From assembly GCA_041399085.1 (NCBI GenBank), contig JAWKTM010000006.1:186001-250000 (forward strand): a stretch of 64,000 nucleotides of DNA. Reading direction: 5' to 3'. Both the position numbers and the translations under genes were made by a program. This document shows, in pieces, positions 36,533-45,971 of the stretch. Under the pieces are notes generated by a model. It was not told where the DNA came from and did not search any database. It saw only the letters and a list, made by a program, of their open reading frames with translations. The stretch is from JAWKTM01 sp041399085 (GTDB lineage Bacteria > Planctomycetota > Planctomycetia > Pirellulales > Pirellulaceae). The first letter of the stretch is position 1. Every line of letters starts with the position of its first letter.

Positions 36533-37507
36533 GTGTCAACTGTGCAACGCATTCTAGTAACTGGCGGCGCGGGGTTTCTCGGTTCTCACCTGTGCGAACG
36601 GCTTGTCGCGGCCGGGCAAGATGTGATCTGCCTCGACAACTTCTTTACCAGCCAAAAGGAGAACGTCGCCCATCTGTTGTCGCGTCCGAACTTTGAACTG
36701 ATTCGGCACGACATCACCTCGCCGATTTGGTTGGAAGTGGATCAGATTTACAACTTGGCTTGTCCGGCCGCGCCAGGTCACTATCAATACAACCCGATCA
36801 AGACAATGAAGACCTCGGTGCAAGGCGCGATTAACGTGCTAGGCATGGCACGGCGCTGCCACGCTAAGGTGTTGCAGGCTTCGACCAGCGAAGTGTACGG
36901 CGATCCCGAAGTGCATCCGCAGCCGGAGTCGTATCGCGGCAACGTGAATCCGATCGGCCCGCGAGCTTGTTACGACGAGGGCAAACGAGCGGCCGAAACG
37001 TTGTTCATGGATTACCACCGAATGAACCGCGTGAATATTCGAATCGTGCGGATCTTCAACACGTATGGCCCGCGCATGCATCCGTTCGATGGCCGAGTGG
37101 TGTCGAATTTCATCCGCCAAGCGTTGTCGGGCGACGACATTACGATCTTTGGCGACGGCCAGCAGACTCGGTCGTTCTGTTATCGCGATGATCTGATCGA
37201 CGCGATGATCCAGGTGATGAACGCCCCAGACGATTTCATTGGCCCGGTCAACATCGGAAATCCCGGCGAGTTCACGATTCGCGAACTGGCCGAGCAAGTG
37301 ATCGAACTAACCGGTTCCTCGTCGAAGCTAGTCCATAAACCGCTGCCGGCCGACGACCCGACTCGCCGCCAACCGAACATTTCGCTGATCCAGAGTCGGC
37401 TGGGCTGGGAGCCGAAAGTGCCGCTCCGCGAGGGACTCGAGCAGACGATCGCCTGGTTCAAGTCGATCGAAGTCGACCGTTACCGACCGCCGACTCCCAA
37501 CTTCTGA
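36533..37507 (+). CDS. UDP-glucuronate decarboxylase (UDP-xylose synthase), extended SDR
   Basis: 324 residues from a GTG at 36533 that directly leads into the Rossmann strand RILVTGGAGFLGSHL. UXS-type motifs are strong: CLDNFFTSQKENVAHLL, FELIRHDITSPIWLEVDQIY, NLACPAAPGHYQYNPIKTMK, the Ser of ASTSEVYGDPEVHPQ, the YxxxK of ACYDEGKRAAE and RIFNTYGPRMHPFDGRVVSN. It converts UDP-glucuronate to UDP-xylose with internal NAD recycling, for cell-surface polysaccharide synthesis. There is no membrane extension, so it is the cytoplasmic bacterial form. It is followed by a GC-rich hairpin. Confidence 0.95.
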   Translation: MSTVQRILVTGGAGFLGSHLCERLVAAGQDVICLDNFFTSQKENVAHLLSRPNFELIRHDITSPIWLEVDQIYNLACPAAPGHYQYNPIKTMKTSVQGAINVLGMARRCHAKVLQASTSEVYGDPEVHPQPESYRGNVNPIGPRACYDEGKRAAETLFMDYHRMNRVNIRIVRIFNTYGPRMHPFDGRVVSNFIRQALSGDDITIFGDGQQTRSFCYRDDLIDAMIQVMNAPDDFIGPVNIGNPGEFTIRELAEQVIELTGSSSKLVHKPLPADDPTRRQPNISLIQSRLGWEPKVPLREGLEQTIAWFKSIEVDRYRPPTPNF

Positions 37508-37510
37508 TCG

Positions 37511-37538
37511 ACGTCGCGCGTTAGCGCCGGCGCGACGT
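37511..37538. terminator. Hairpin after the decarboxylase gene
   Basis: ACGTCGCGC (37511-37519) pairs with GCGCGACGT (37530-37538) around a ten-base loop, between two convergent genes. There is no T-run, so termination is probable only by position. Confidence 0.45.
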
Positions 37539-37555
37539 GAACTTCACGCCCGCGA

Positions 37556-38950
37556 TCACAGCAGTCCTGGAATCGGTTCCGCGCCGTCAGCCACTTGGAT
37601 CACTTCCCGCGGCAGTCCGCGCGTGATGCGAACTTGCCCGACGTCCAGCATCGTGTGCATGATCGTCGAAACGAGGTTCTCGATCCGCTGCGGTTCGGAT
37701 TGAGGCTGACCGGCGTCGCTGGTCGACTGGCCGATCACTTGGCCCATCTGCAAACCGCCGCCCGCCAACAGCAGCGGCGCCAAGCCGCCCCAATGGTCGC
37801 GACCGCCGCGAGCGTTGACCTTGGGCGTGCGGCCCATCTCACCCGTGGCGACCAGCAAAATCTTGTCGCTCAGCCCCCGCGCTTCAACGTCTTCCAAAAA
37901 TGCCGAGACGGCGTGGTCAAACGGCAATCCCATGTACTGCATGCCTTCGTCAATCGTCGCGTTGTTCACGTCGGCGTGCATGTCCCAAACAAAGTTGGTC
38001 GTAACCGTGACGAATCCGCATCCGGCTTCGCACAACCGCCGAGCCAGCAACAGCAGCTTGCCCAGCGTCTTGGCATTGTCGACATAGTTGTTGTAGTTGT
38101 TCCACTTGCGGCTAATCTGATCCGGCCGCACAAGTGGCGCCGTATCGTAGCGAGCCAGCGTCGCCGGATTTTCTCGCGACAAATCAAACGCGTCGGCCAC
38201 GCCTCCCAGAATCGTGCTGAACGCTTGCTCCTGAAACCGATCCACGCCTTCCAATAGACCTTCGCTGTCTGCCGCGCGTTTGATCCGATCCAGCCCGGCC
38301 AGCAAACTGCGGCGGTCGTCCAAACGCTGCGGTGGGACGTTCAACTGCATGTCTTGCTGTAAAGTTCCACCGGCTCCTGGAACGAATGGCGTATAGGCCG
38401 ATCCGAGCGATCCGACGTCGTTGAACTTGCCAAAGCTCATGTTGCCCGCTTGACGATCAGGATCGACGGCGCGGGGAAACAGCACCACGTTCGTGGGCAT
38501 GCCGGTTCGTTCATCGTTCGCGCCCGCCACGCGCGAATAGATCGATCCCAAGTTGGCGCCCGCCGTCTGCGGACAAACAATCGGCTTGATATCGTGATTG
38601 CCATTGCCCGTCGTGAACGAACGCACAACGGCGGTGCGATGCGCGAGCGCGGCCAGTTTCTGCAGCGTTCCGCCGTAGGTGATGCCAGGCAACGACGTGG
38701 CCACTTCGCCCGTGACGCTATGCACTCCGGACGGCGCCGTCATCTTCGGATCAAAAGTTTCCGTCTGCGGTGGGCCGCCGTGCATGAACAGAAAGATGAC
38801 GGACTTGTCGTGAACCGGTCGCCCTTGAGCCGCCGCCTCCGCCTTAGCCGCCAACAACTGTGGCAAAGCCAGACCGCCCAACCCCAACGAGCCGATACGC
38901 AAAAAATCTCGTCGATGTGGCCGCAAGCCGGCATGAGTAAATGACAACAC
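37556..38950 (-). CDS. DUF1501 family Tat-exported protein (orphan)
   Basis: 464 residues from a GTG at 38948-38950, chosen because GGAGG (reverse strand, 38959-38963) lies eight bases upstream. It carries a Tat signal (HRRDFLRIGSLGLGGLALPQ) and DUF1501 landmarks: SVIFLFMHGGPPQTETFDPK, GNHDIKPIVCPQTAGANLGS, CGFVTVTTNFVWDMHADVNN, ILLVATGEMGRTPKVNARGG and RDHWGGLAPLLLAGGGLQMG. It differs from the DUF1501 protein at 26547 in the middle region, which is a distinct subfamily. No PSCyt gene is next to it; a partner could lie elsewhere in the genome. The reaction is unknown. Confidence 0.94.
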   Translation of the reverse strand: MLSFTHAGLRPHRRDFLRIGSLGLGGLALPQLLAAKAEAAAQGRPVHDKSVIFLFMHGGPPQTETFDPKMTAPSGVHSVTGEVATSLPGITYGGTLQKLAALAHRTAVVRSFTTGNGNHDIKPIVCPQTAGANLGSIYSRVAGANDERTGMPTNVVLFPRAVDPDRQAGNMSFGKFNDVGSLGSAYTPFVPGAGGTLQQDMQLNVPPQRLDDRRSLLAGLDRIKRAADSEGLLEGVDRFQEQAFSTILGGVADAFDLSRENPATLARYDTAPLVRPDQISRKWNNYNNYVDNAKTLGKLLLLARRLCEAGCGFVTVTTNFVWDMHADVNNATIDEGMQYMGLPFDHAVSAFLEDVEARGLSDKILLVATGEMGRTPKVNARGGRDHWGGLAPLLLAGGGLQMGQVIGQSTSDAGQPQSEPQRIENLVSTIMHTMLDVGQVRITRGLPREVIQVADGAEPIPGLL

Positions 38951-39034
38951 GGTTGAATCCTCCGCGGTAACTGAACAACAGCTTCGCGTTCAGTCATATC
39001 AAAACGAGTGGATGGATTCAAGCTTACCGCCTGG

Positions 39035-40288
39035 CTACGGCTTGTCATCGCGCCCCAAACCAAGGCGGGTCAACCAACGTCCGCGGCTCGCTTTTCCCCC
39101 GTCTTCGCCCGAGGCGCGAGAGATCGAATTCTCTTGTTGTTGCTGCTTGCGCAGTTCGAACAACTGTTGCTCCATGTCGGCGCGTTCGCGAGCCAACTTG
39201 GCTCGCTCGAGCGAGATGTCGATTTCCGCCTGCCGCAGCCGGTCGTGCCATTCGTCCTTCAATCGCTGAAGCTCCTCGTGGTCGGCATGTAGTTCGGGAT
39301 TCGACTCGCGCGAGACGGCGGCCGCCTGCCGTTCCCGTTTTGCCATTTCCGCAATGCGGTGTCGCAACTCCTGAATCTCCTTGTCCTTCTCCGCGACCAC
39401 TCCGTCCGTAATCCGAATCGCGCCCTCAATGCTCAACCGCTGCTTCGACTGTGCAGCGTGCGGGTTGGCTTCGTCCTCCATTTCGGCAATCATCCGGCGC
39501 TTCTGAGCTTCCCAGTCGAACACATCGGAACCGTCGTCCGAGCCGCCGTGCATGCCTCGAAGCTGGTCGGTCAACTCCGTATTCCGTTGCTTCAACTCGC
39601 GCAGCTCTTCGACCGCCATCTCGAACCGCCGTTGCATTTCCGCCCATTCGTTACTCTCGACGGCCGAACTGACGATTTCACCGTCCCGCGACTCCAATAG
39701 ATCGATGCGATCCAACAATCGGCGGCGTTCCGCCATCAGCTCGGTTACTTCGCGAGCCAACTCGGATTCACTTCCGTTCTCCACTGCCAGCGCCGTCATC
39801 TGATCCCGCAGCAGTCCGAGCGCTTCGGCTCGCGAGTCGGCCAGCCGTTGAATTTCGGCCAATTCACTCCGCAATTCTCGTTCGGATTCACGCGCGGCGG
39901 CCAATTCCTGTTGGAGCTCCTCGCGCCAATCGTCGGCTGGATCGCCGAGCGAATGGCCATCGGCGTCGCAATCGGAAGAGCCTATGAGCCCGCTCTCAAC
40001 GTGGGATGATTGCCGCTGTTGGCATTCAAGCAGCCGTTGCTCCATTTGCTCGGCCTGCTCGCAAAGCTCCTCGGCGCGGCGGTCGAGTTCGGCCGCTCGC
40101 TGCTCCGCCTGGGCGTCGATCGTGGTGATCTCGACCGTGAGCGCCTCTAGCTTTTCCAGCAGCGTCGACTCGGCGGATTTCAAACGATGGCGATGACGCT
40201 CGAGCGCTCGGCGCGCGCGGCCGCGTTGCGAGTCGATCGTGGCTCGCATTTGCTCCTTCCAGCCATCCGTACTGTGGTCCGACGACAT
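39035..40288 (-). CDS. Coiled-coil hypothetical protein
   Basis: About 417 residues from the ATG at 40286-40288, with AGGAAAG just upstream; 20 further residues are possible in the same frame. The sequence is mostly heptad-like Glu/Arg/Leu coiled coil (TLLEKLEALTVEITTIDAQA, LREWLQ-like segments and a C-terminal RAKLARERADMEQQLFELRK). Short breaks contain DWEAQKRRMIAEMEDEANPH. No membrane or export signal is visible. It could be a cytoskeletal or scaffold component; nothing in the sequence or neighbours decides this. Confidence 0.8.
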   Translation of the reverse strand: MSSDHSTDGWKEQMRATIDSQRGRARRALERHRHRLKSAESTLLEKLEALTVEITTIDAQAEQRAAELDRRAEELCEQAEQMEQRLLECQQRQSSHVESGLIGSSDCDADGHSLGDPADDWREELQQELAAARESERELRSELAEIQRLADSRAEALGLLRDQMTALAVENGSESELAREVTELMAERRRLLDRIDLLESRDGEIVSSAVESNEWAEMQRRFEMAVEELRELKQRNTELTDQLRGMHGGSDDGSDVFDWEAQKRRMIAEMEDEANPHAAQSKQRLSIEGAIRITDGVVAEKDKEIQELRHRIAEMAKRERQAAAVSRESNPELHADHEELQRLKDEWHDRLRQAEIDISLERAKLARERADMEQQLFELRKQQQQENSISRASGEDGGKASRGRWLTRLGLGRDDKP

Positions 40289-40450
40289 CGCTTTCCTGAC
40301 AAAGATGCGGAGTCTCCGCTCCGGTCGAGGCGAGATAAACCTATCCAATGAATAGGTTACGACGAGTCCGTCGTCAAAACCTTGGGATCGGTTGTGCGGA
40401 CGGCCCGCATTGTGAGATGCGAAAAGCGAATTCAGACCAGTCGGGTTGAA

Positions 40451-40846
40451 TTACATCATCCACAAGTGTCGGAGAAAGATGATGCCCCCAGTGATGGCGG
40501 CTCCCGCGGCCACGGTCAACACGGCGCCGCTGGCGATATCCAAAGAATCCCGCAGCCGAGCGTTCTCACACTCATCCACGGCCCGAGCCAATTGTTCGAT
40601 CGCTCCATTCAGCAGTTCAGCCCCCAAAACCATCACAATGCATACAACTAGCACACACCATTCGAGATAAGAGACTTTTAGCGCGGCGGCCAGCGCAACC
40701 ACGGCCAAGCCTGCCGCCAAATGCACATAACAACTTGGCTGTCCCTGAACGCCGACCACGATTCCCCGCATCGCGTCGGCGAATCTCCGAGCCCAGCTCC
40801 GCCGTGGACGCAAGAATGGTTTGGCGGACCGTTCCGATTCAGCCAT
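40451..40846 (-). CDS. dgkA: Diacylglycerol kinase / undecaprenol kinase family (DgkA-like)
   Basis: 131 residues from the ATG at 40844-40846. After a basic N-terminus (RPRRSWARRFADAMRGIV) come three membrane helices (LAAGLAVVALAAALKV, LEWCVLVVCIVMVLGAELL, SGAVLTVAAGAAITGGIIFL). Between the second and third is the family signature AELLNGAIEQLARAVD followed by RDSLDIASGAV, equivalent to ExxNxAIExxVD with KD(M)xSAAV in E. coli DgkA. It phosphorylates diacylglycerol or undecaprenol, recycling lipids for envelope synthesis. It lies 23 bp after the lptD-like stop on the same strand. Confidence 0.9.
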   Translation of the reverse strand: MAESERSAKPFLRPRRSWARRFADAMRGIVVGVQGQPSCYVHLAAGLAVVALAAALKVSYLEWCVLVVCIVMVLGAELLNGAIEQLARAVDECENARLRDSLDIASGAVLTVAAGAAITGGIIFLRHLWMM

Positions 40847-40869
40847 GGTCAGCAAACTCAGGCATGGTG

Positions 40870-43800
40870 CTATTCCAATCCAAAAGCTCCGGCCGGCGGG
40901 ATTCGCACGCCGCCGATGTTGCCGAGTCTTCCCCGTGGCAAAAATCGTGGTTCAATTGCCACGATGGCGCCAATGTTGTCGCGACCTTCGTCCACGTTCA
41001 CGCCGGCGCGAATGAGAAACGATTCGCCGATTCGAGTGACTGAAACTGTTTGGCCAATATTGCCCGTCGGACCGAAGTCAACCGCCGTCGAACCGGTGAA
41101 GACCCATTTTTCGCTCAACCGATAGCTGAGCGCGGCCGTAAGCACGCTGCTGTTGATCGGGCCTTCAATCGAACGCATGCCGACATACAAACTGCTCCGC
41201 TCGGGTTGTGTAATAACACCTCCCACGGAGAACGTGCGGAGACCTTCGGGAAAGAAATCCACCAAGCCATCCGAGAGGACCGTGAACCGATCCCCAATGT
41301 GCCAACGAAAATCGTAATTTGCCAAGCCCACGTACTCGCCAAAGTTATCCCGATCCGCTTCGGGAAAGATGGAAGCTTCCAAATCAAGCGACACGACATC
41401 CACCACGCGTTGCGCGCCCGGTAATCCACGCTTCGTTTGCCAACGCTGCTCGATTCCCAGACGAGCGATCGTCAAGTCATCCGCGATCTCGGTGCTGGGG
41501 GCCGTCACCCAGCTTTGCATTCCCGATCGCAACGCGTAAGTCCGCGGGTCGAATCGCAGCGGTACCACATCGTTGACGAACAACGCGCCTCCGAAGGTTG
41601 TGTCGGGGATTCTGCGTCGAAAATGCTCTTGGGCGTCGTCGTCCAAAGTCTCATAGAGCGGAAATTGGTCGAAGTTTTGATCGGCGTCCGCGTAGAAGAC
41701 TTCCGACGTCAAAGCGATCTTATGGGCTAAACCATTAAGATTTAACAACGTGCTTTGGACGGTGGGATACACCGTCCAGAATGGTAGATTGGTTCGGATG
41801 CCCACTTGACCATATAACCGGGTTAGATCGTCGCCGTTAAGATCCTCGCCCACATAGAAAGCTTCACCCAAAGCGTAGGGAACGATCTTGATTGGCCCCA
41901 AGTTTACGGGCAAATCGATCTCCTGCCGCGTCGCCGCATGCAAGCCTTCGCGATCGGCTTCATACGGCAATGGATTGAACTTAGCCTGATTTGCTGGCTG
42001 TGTGGGCGTACTGGCTGTCTTCATGTTCGCATAGCCAACATGGGTATGCGCATTAAAGGTGAGATAGTCGGCCAGGAATGAATAGCCCAACGCCGTGTGG
42101 TCCAGTCGCGGCAGCCACTCGGTTTGCGTAAAGAAGTCGTTCACACGCACGTCGGCGGTAATCGACCAGGTTTGCGAACCCAAATACTGCTTCAGTTGAA
42201 TTCCGGTGTTTTGATCTTTGTACTGATCCCATTCTCGCTCGAAATACTGCTCTAAAAAGTCGCGGTCGCTTATCAGCCCAGCTTCGGCCGTGAACTGGAA
42301 CCCATTCGGAAGATCATGCCGGTGTTGGAAACGGACGCGTCCCCGCCATTCTTCTTCGGGGATCAAGTCACGTCGATCCGCGCCAAGCGTATCCAATCCG
42401 GTGTCCTTAATCCCCCAGGCATCCAGTAATCCGTGATAGGGTCCGGGAAACTGCAGCAGTCCTTCACCGGCGTAAACGAACTCCGTTCCGAGCCCGAATC
42501 CTCGATCGCTCAAATAGTCGGTCGACAGAGACCAGTCGGTTCCGGGCGAGACATCCCGAATTCCCAGGACTTGAAACAGATCGAAGTCAATTCGAGCTTG
42601 CGTGCCAAAGATATTGTCGCTGCCACCAGAGATGTCATTGATATAAAACGAAGGCCGTTCTAAATCTGTGGCCAACGTGGGCCAGTATAAGACCGGCAAG
42701 CCGCCGAGATAAACGAAATTGTTGCGGCTGGTCGCGAGATAATTATGTCGAACGGCTGGTTCGCCAGTCACGGGATCCACGGCAACGGCCCCGGTGATGG
42801 GATCAATTTGCGGCGTGGGCTGATCGTCCAAGGTGACTTGTTGGGATTGGACCCAATAGCGAGGCACGCCAATGCGGCTGGAAGTTGCCGCCGCGCCGAA
42901 AGCAACGAATTGTTGGCGACTTACCATCTGCAGTACATCGGCCTTCAGACGGAGCAGACCTTCGTAATTAGGAACCGGCGTCAACACTTCGGATTCCAAC
43001 ACGACGCCGTTCTCGCGCGTCACGTCATAGTACATCCGGTCGGCGTAGATGACTCGATCGCCTTGGCGAAAGACGATATTGCCTTCCAGATAGATTTCGA
43101 CCGGCACGTCGGTTTGGGGATCGCCTCCCCCGAAGTTGAATGCTTTGGGTGTGGAAGTCCAGATGACGGCTCGGTCGGTCTCAATGTCAATCGTTCCCAA
43201 ATCGCCCAGGGATTGGGTCTGTATGCCCTGAATAAGGATGTTCACTCCCGACGAGACAACGCCAATTGATTCGCCGGCATTGTTGGGGTTGGGAAAGAAT
43301 TTCAGTTGGGGACGCACGCTGCTGCGTCCTCGGAGAATGATATTGTGACTGCCGAGGGACAACGTGGAGCCCGTGGGAGTTTCGATCTCTTCGGTGGTGA
43401 ACTGCGCCGGTTGCACGCCGAGGCCGACGGTGCGGTGTGCTTCGGCGTACTGCTGAGTGCGAGCATCCATGCCGCGATCGAAGGCCGCTGGTTTCGCGGC
43501 TGGTTCACCGCCAGCCAACGGCACGTCAAAATTGAGTGACCGAAGCGTGTAGAAGCGGCCCAGCCAAGTGCGGCCGGTTAGCTTCGCGGCGTTGGTTGGT
43601 TCGCGGACAGTCGACGATGCGCTGCCATGTTCGACGGTGACTTCGCCATCCAAATACACAATGGCTTTCGTTGGCTGTCCGCTATGCGGCGAGGCTCGAT
43701 CAACCCACAGCACGGCTTCCGTCGCTCGACCGACCACCTGATCTTGCCGGATCTCACAATTGCCCTGCAAGTGCCACACATCGTATTCGCCCTGCTTCCA

Positions 43801-44046
43801 CCGCCGTCCGCCGTCCGCTCGCACGTGAATCGAAGATTGCGGCGACGCCACCGGCAGCTCGATTTCAGCCCGCGCGGGTGATGCCAATACTGTGAACAAA
43901 AGGCCCACGGCGACGCTTATCCGATGCAGGCGCAGCACGGACGCAGTCGCGCGGCCAATGGCTCGCGCAGCCAAATCTTGGATCGTTCGTGGCAATTGCG
44001 AAGAACGAATCGTAACGGCGTCCTTGCCTAAGGATTCAGTAAACAT
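40870..44046 (-). CDS. lptD: LptD-like outer-membrane LPS assembly protein
   Basis: 1058 residues, larger than proteobacterial LptD (about 780). A hydrophobic signal segment (ISVAVGLLFTVLASPARAEI, about residues 43-62) is followed by an LptA/OstA-like beta-jellyroll (DVWHLQGNCEIRQDQVVGRA, KAIVYLDGEVTVEHG; repeated as IYLEGNIVFRQGDRVIYADR). The C-terminal half is rich in alternating aromatic beta strands (WSLSTDYLSDRGFGLGTEFV, RVRFQHRHDLPNGFQFTAEA), as in a 26-strand barrel, and it ends with WVFTGSTAVDFG-type strands. The presence of such a gene fits an LPS-bearing planctomycete. The C-terminal barrel is the least conserved part, so lptD is assigned by architecture. Confidence 0.82.
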   Translation of the reverse strand: MFTESLGKDAVTIRSSQLPRTIQDLAARAIGRATASVLRLHRISVAVGLLFTVLASPARAEIELPVASPQSSIHVRADGGRRWKQGEYDVWHLQGNCEIRQDQVVGRATEAVLWVDRASPHSGQPTKAIVYLDGEVTVEHGSASSTVREPTNAAKLTGRTWLGRFYTLRSLNFDVPLAGGEPAAKPAAFDRGMDARTQQYAEAHRTVGLGVQPAQFTTEEIETPTGSTLSLGSHNIILRGRSSVRPQLKFFPNPNNAGESIGVVSSGVNILIQGIQTQSLGDLGTIDIETDRAVIWTSTPKAFNFGGGDPQTDVPVEIYLEGNIVFRQGDRVIYADRMYYDVTRENGVVLESEVLTPVPNYEGLLRLKADVLQMVSRQQFVAFGAAATSSRIGVPRYWVQSQQVTLDDQPTPQIDPITGAVAVDPVTGEPAVRHNYLATSRNNFVYLGGLPVLYWPTLATDLERPSFYINDISGGSDNIFGTQARIDFDLFQVLGIRDVSPGTDWSLSTDYLSDRGFGLGTEFVYAGEGLLQFPGPYHGLLDAWGIKDTGLDTLGADRRDLIPEEEWRGRVRFQHRHDLPNGFQFTAEAGLISDRDFLEQYFEREWDQYKDQNTGIQLKQYLGSQTWSITADVRVNDFFTQTEWLPRLDHTALGYSFLADYLTFNAHTHVGYANMKTASTPTQPANQAKFNPLPYEADREGLHAATRQEIDLPVNLGPIKIVPYALGEAFYVGEDLNGDDLTRLYGQVGIRTNLPFWTVYPTVQSTLLNLNGLAHKIALTSEVFYADADQNFDQFPLYETLDDDAQEHFRRRIPDTTFGGALFVNDVVPLRFDPRTYALRSGMQSWVTAPSTEIADDLTIARLGIEQRWQTKRGLPGAQRVVDVVSLDLEASIFPEADRDNFGEYVGLANYDFRWHIGDRFTVLSDGLVDFFPEGLRTFSVGGVITQPERSSLYVGMRSIEGPINSSVLTAALSYRLSEKWVFTGSTAVDFGPTGNIGQTVSVTRIGESFLIRAGVNVDEGRDNIGAIVAIEPRFLPRGRLGNIGGVRIPPAGAFGLE

Positions 44047-44213
44047 GGATTCGGCCGGAATCGGCCCATGCCGAGACGCGCCAAACCACGTCGCGGCTCA
44101 TTCAGACGAGAACGATTGTTTGCCCCGGTTCTCCGTGAGCGCGAAGATTCACGCCGCGGCCCGCGAAGACACAAGGGCGGCGGATTGTATGAGGAACGCG
44201 CGTCTCTCTCAAG

Positions 44214-45932
44214 TCACGTTTTTCGGACGCTAGCAGCGGCGGCGACAAACGGTTCGTGGCGAGTGAACCAAGTGAGTCCGCCGAGCGGCCGCGGAGTACC
44301 GCGCTGAAACAAGCTGAACAGCAATCCGCCGACAATCGTGGCGGTTAGCGCGCTCGGCATGACCCAAGTGAAGCTGATCGAGCCAGGCGCTTCGGACAGC
44401 AGGCCCCAAGCGACCAGCAGACCACCCAGCTTGCTGAAGTAACCGAGAATCAAGCTCGTCGCCAACCCCAAAATCGTGCCCGCCACGGCCGCACGTCCGC
44501 CCACACGCGGGAAGAACATGCCGAGTAGGAAAAGCCCGCCAAGCGGCGCGGTGACGGCGTTAAATGTCCGCGGCATGGCGTCGACGATGCCCCAGTCGTT
44601 GGGCAGAAAATTCAGTCCGTAGGCGGCAAACGTAATGAATGTTCCGGCGGCCAAGGTGAACACGCGTGCGAAGTGGACATGGTTCGACTGCGGCGAGGTT
44701 GTCGGGGAAACGGCGCTGCTGGCTGCTTGCGCCGAGGCGCCCTTCGTTTGACGCGTTCGATCGAGCTCGACCGAAATCACGGTGGCAATCGAGTTGATTC
44801 CCGAGTCGATGCTGGACATCGCCGCGGCCAACAGGGCAGCCAGAACGCCACCGCCTAAACCGACCGGTAAACGGCTGACGGCGAACGTCGGAAAGATCAA
44901 ATCGCGATCGTGCCGATCCACGGCGTTCAGACCATCCATTTGCAGGAGCGATGCGGTATCGACGCCGGCCGACGCATGTTGACCGTAGTAGAAATACAGC
45001 ACCGCTAAACCCACCACGACCAGCATCAGATTCAGCCCCACGCCGAACAGCGAGCCGGTCACGAAGCTGCGTCGCGCGGCTCGCATGTCGCTGGTGCTGT
45101 AGTAGCGTTGCACGGTCATTTGATTGGCGACATGCGTGCAAACATGCCACACGAACATGTTGATCGCGACGGTCAAGATCGTGACTCGCGTGTGCGGATC
45201 CCAACTGAAAAACTGATACGGTGCCGGCGGTGACTGCCCGGCGTCGATCGACGCTTGGCGCACGACCGGGTCAGTCAAGAGCCTTTCCGATGCACTCAGC
45301 CAATCGCCCAAACCGCTGTCGGTGACGTAAGCCACATACAAGATGGCGAACAGACCACCGCCTACGAGTAAGGCGACTTGAACCACGTCGGTCCAAATCA
45401 CCGCTCGCAAGCCGCCCAACATCGTGTACAACGTGGCGACGATTCCGACGGAGGCGATGATCAACCACAGTGGCATGCCACTCACTTGCGCCAATGCCTT
45501 GGCCGAAGCCAGCACGACGAAGCCCATCCACAACACGACCATCACGACGAACAGCACGCAGCCCAAGCGTCGCGAACCGTCGCCGAAACGATGCTCCAAA
45601 TACTCATACGCCGACGTAAACTTGAACCTCATCATGAACGGGATGCACAGCAACCAGACAAAGGCCATCTCGAACGGGATCGCCAACATTTTGCCGAACA
45701 CGTGCGTGACGCCCGAATTCCAAACTTCGCCCGGCTCGGACAGATAAGTCAAGCTGGACAGCAATGACGCAATCACGCTCATGCCGACCGCGAACCAAGG
45801 CATTCGTCGGCCAGCCAAAAAGTATTCGTCGTCGCTGGTTTGCCGTCGAGAAAGATAGGCCCCGAGCGTTAGCATCCCGGCCAAATAGACAACGATGACG
45901 GTATGATCGATCCAGGTGAGCGCGGCGAGCAC
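44214..45932 (-). CDS. Sodium/solute symporter (SSS family)
   Basis: 572 residues with about 13-14 hydrophobic helices. The start (GTG at 45930-45932) has no clear ribosome binding site. SSS hallmarks are DDEYFLAGRRMPWFAVGMSV, ASLLSSLTYLSEPGEVW, TMLGGLRAVIWTDVVQVALL and GGVLAALLAAAMSSIDSGIN (the SSS signature with Ser and Asp of the sodium site). The substrate (sugar, sialic acid, amino acid or other) cannot be read off. It lies 40 bp downstream of the SHD1-PQQ gene on the same strand and may be co-transcribed with it. Confidence 0.92.
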   Translation of the reverse strand: MLAALTWIDHTVIVVYLAGMLTLGAYLSRRQTSDDEYFLAGRRMPWFAVGMSVIASLLSSLTYLSEPGEVWNSGVTHVFGKMLAIPFEMAFVWLLCIPFMMRFKFTSAYEYLEHRFGDGSRRLGCVLFVVMVVLWMGFVVLASAKALAQVSGMPLWLIIASVGIVATLYTMLGGLRAVIWTDVVQVALLVGGGLFAILYVAYVTDSGLGDWLSASERLLTDPVVRQASIDAGQSPPAPYQFFSWDPHTRVTILTVAINMFVWHVCTHVANQMTVQRYYSTSDMRAARRSFVTGSLFGVGLNLMLVVVGLAVLYFYYGQHASAGVDTASLLQMDGLNAVDRHDRDLIFPTFAVSRLPVGLGGGVLAALLAAAMSSIDSGINSIATVISVELDRTRQTKGASAQAASSAVSPTTSPQSNHVHFARVFTLAAGTFITFAAYGLNFLPNDWGIVDAMPRTFNAVTAPLGGLFLLGMFFPRVGGRAAVAGTILGLATSLILGYFSKLGGLLVAWGLLSEAPGSISFTWVMPSALTATIVGGLLFSLFQRGTPRPLGGLTWFTRHEPFVAAAASVRKT

Positions 45933-45971
45933 GTCGAGCGGCTCCGTTACGAAAGTGCGACGGTTAAGATA

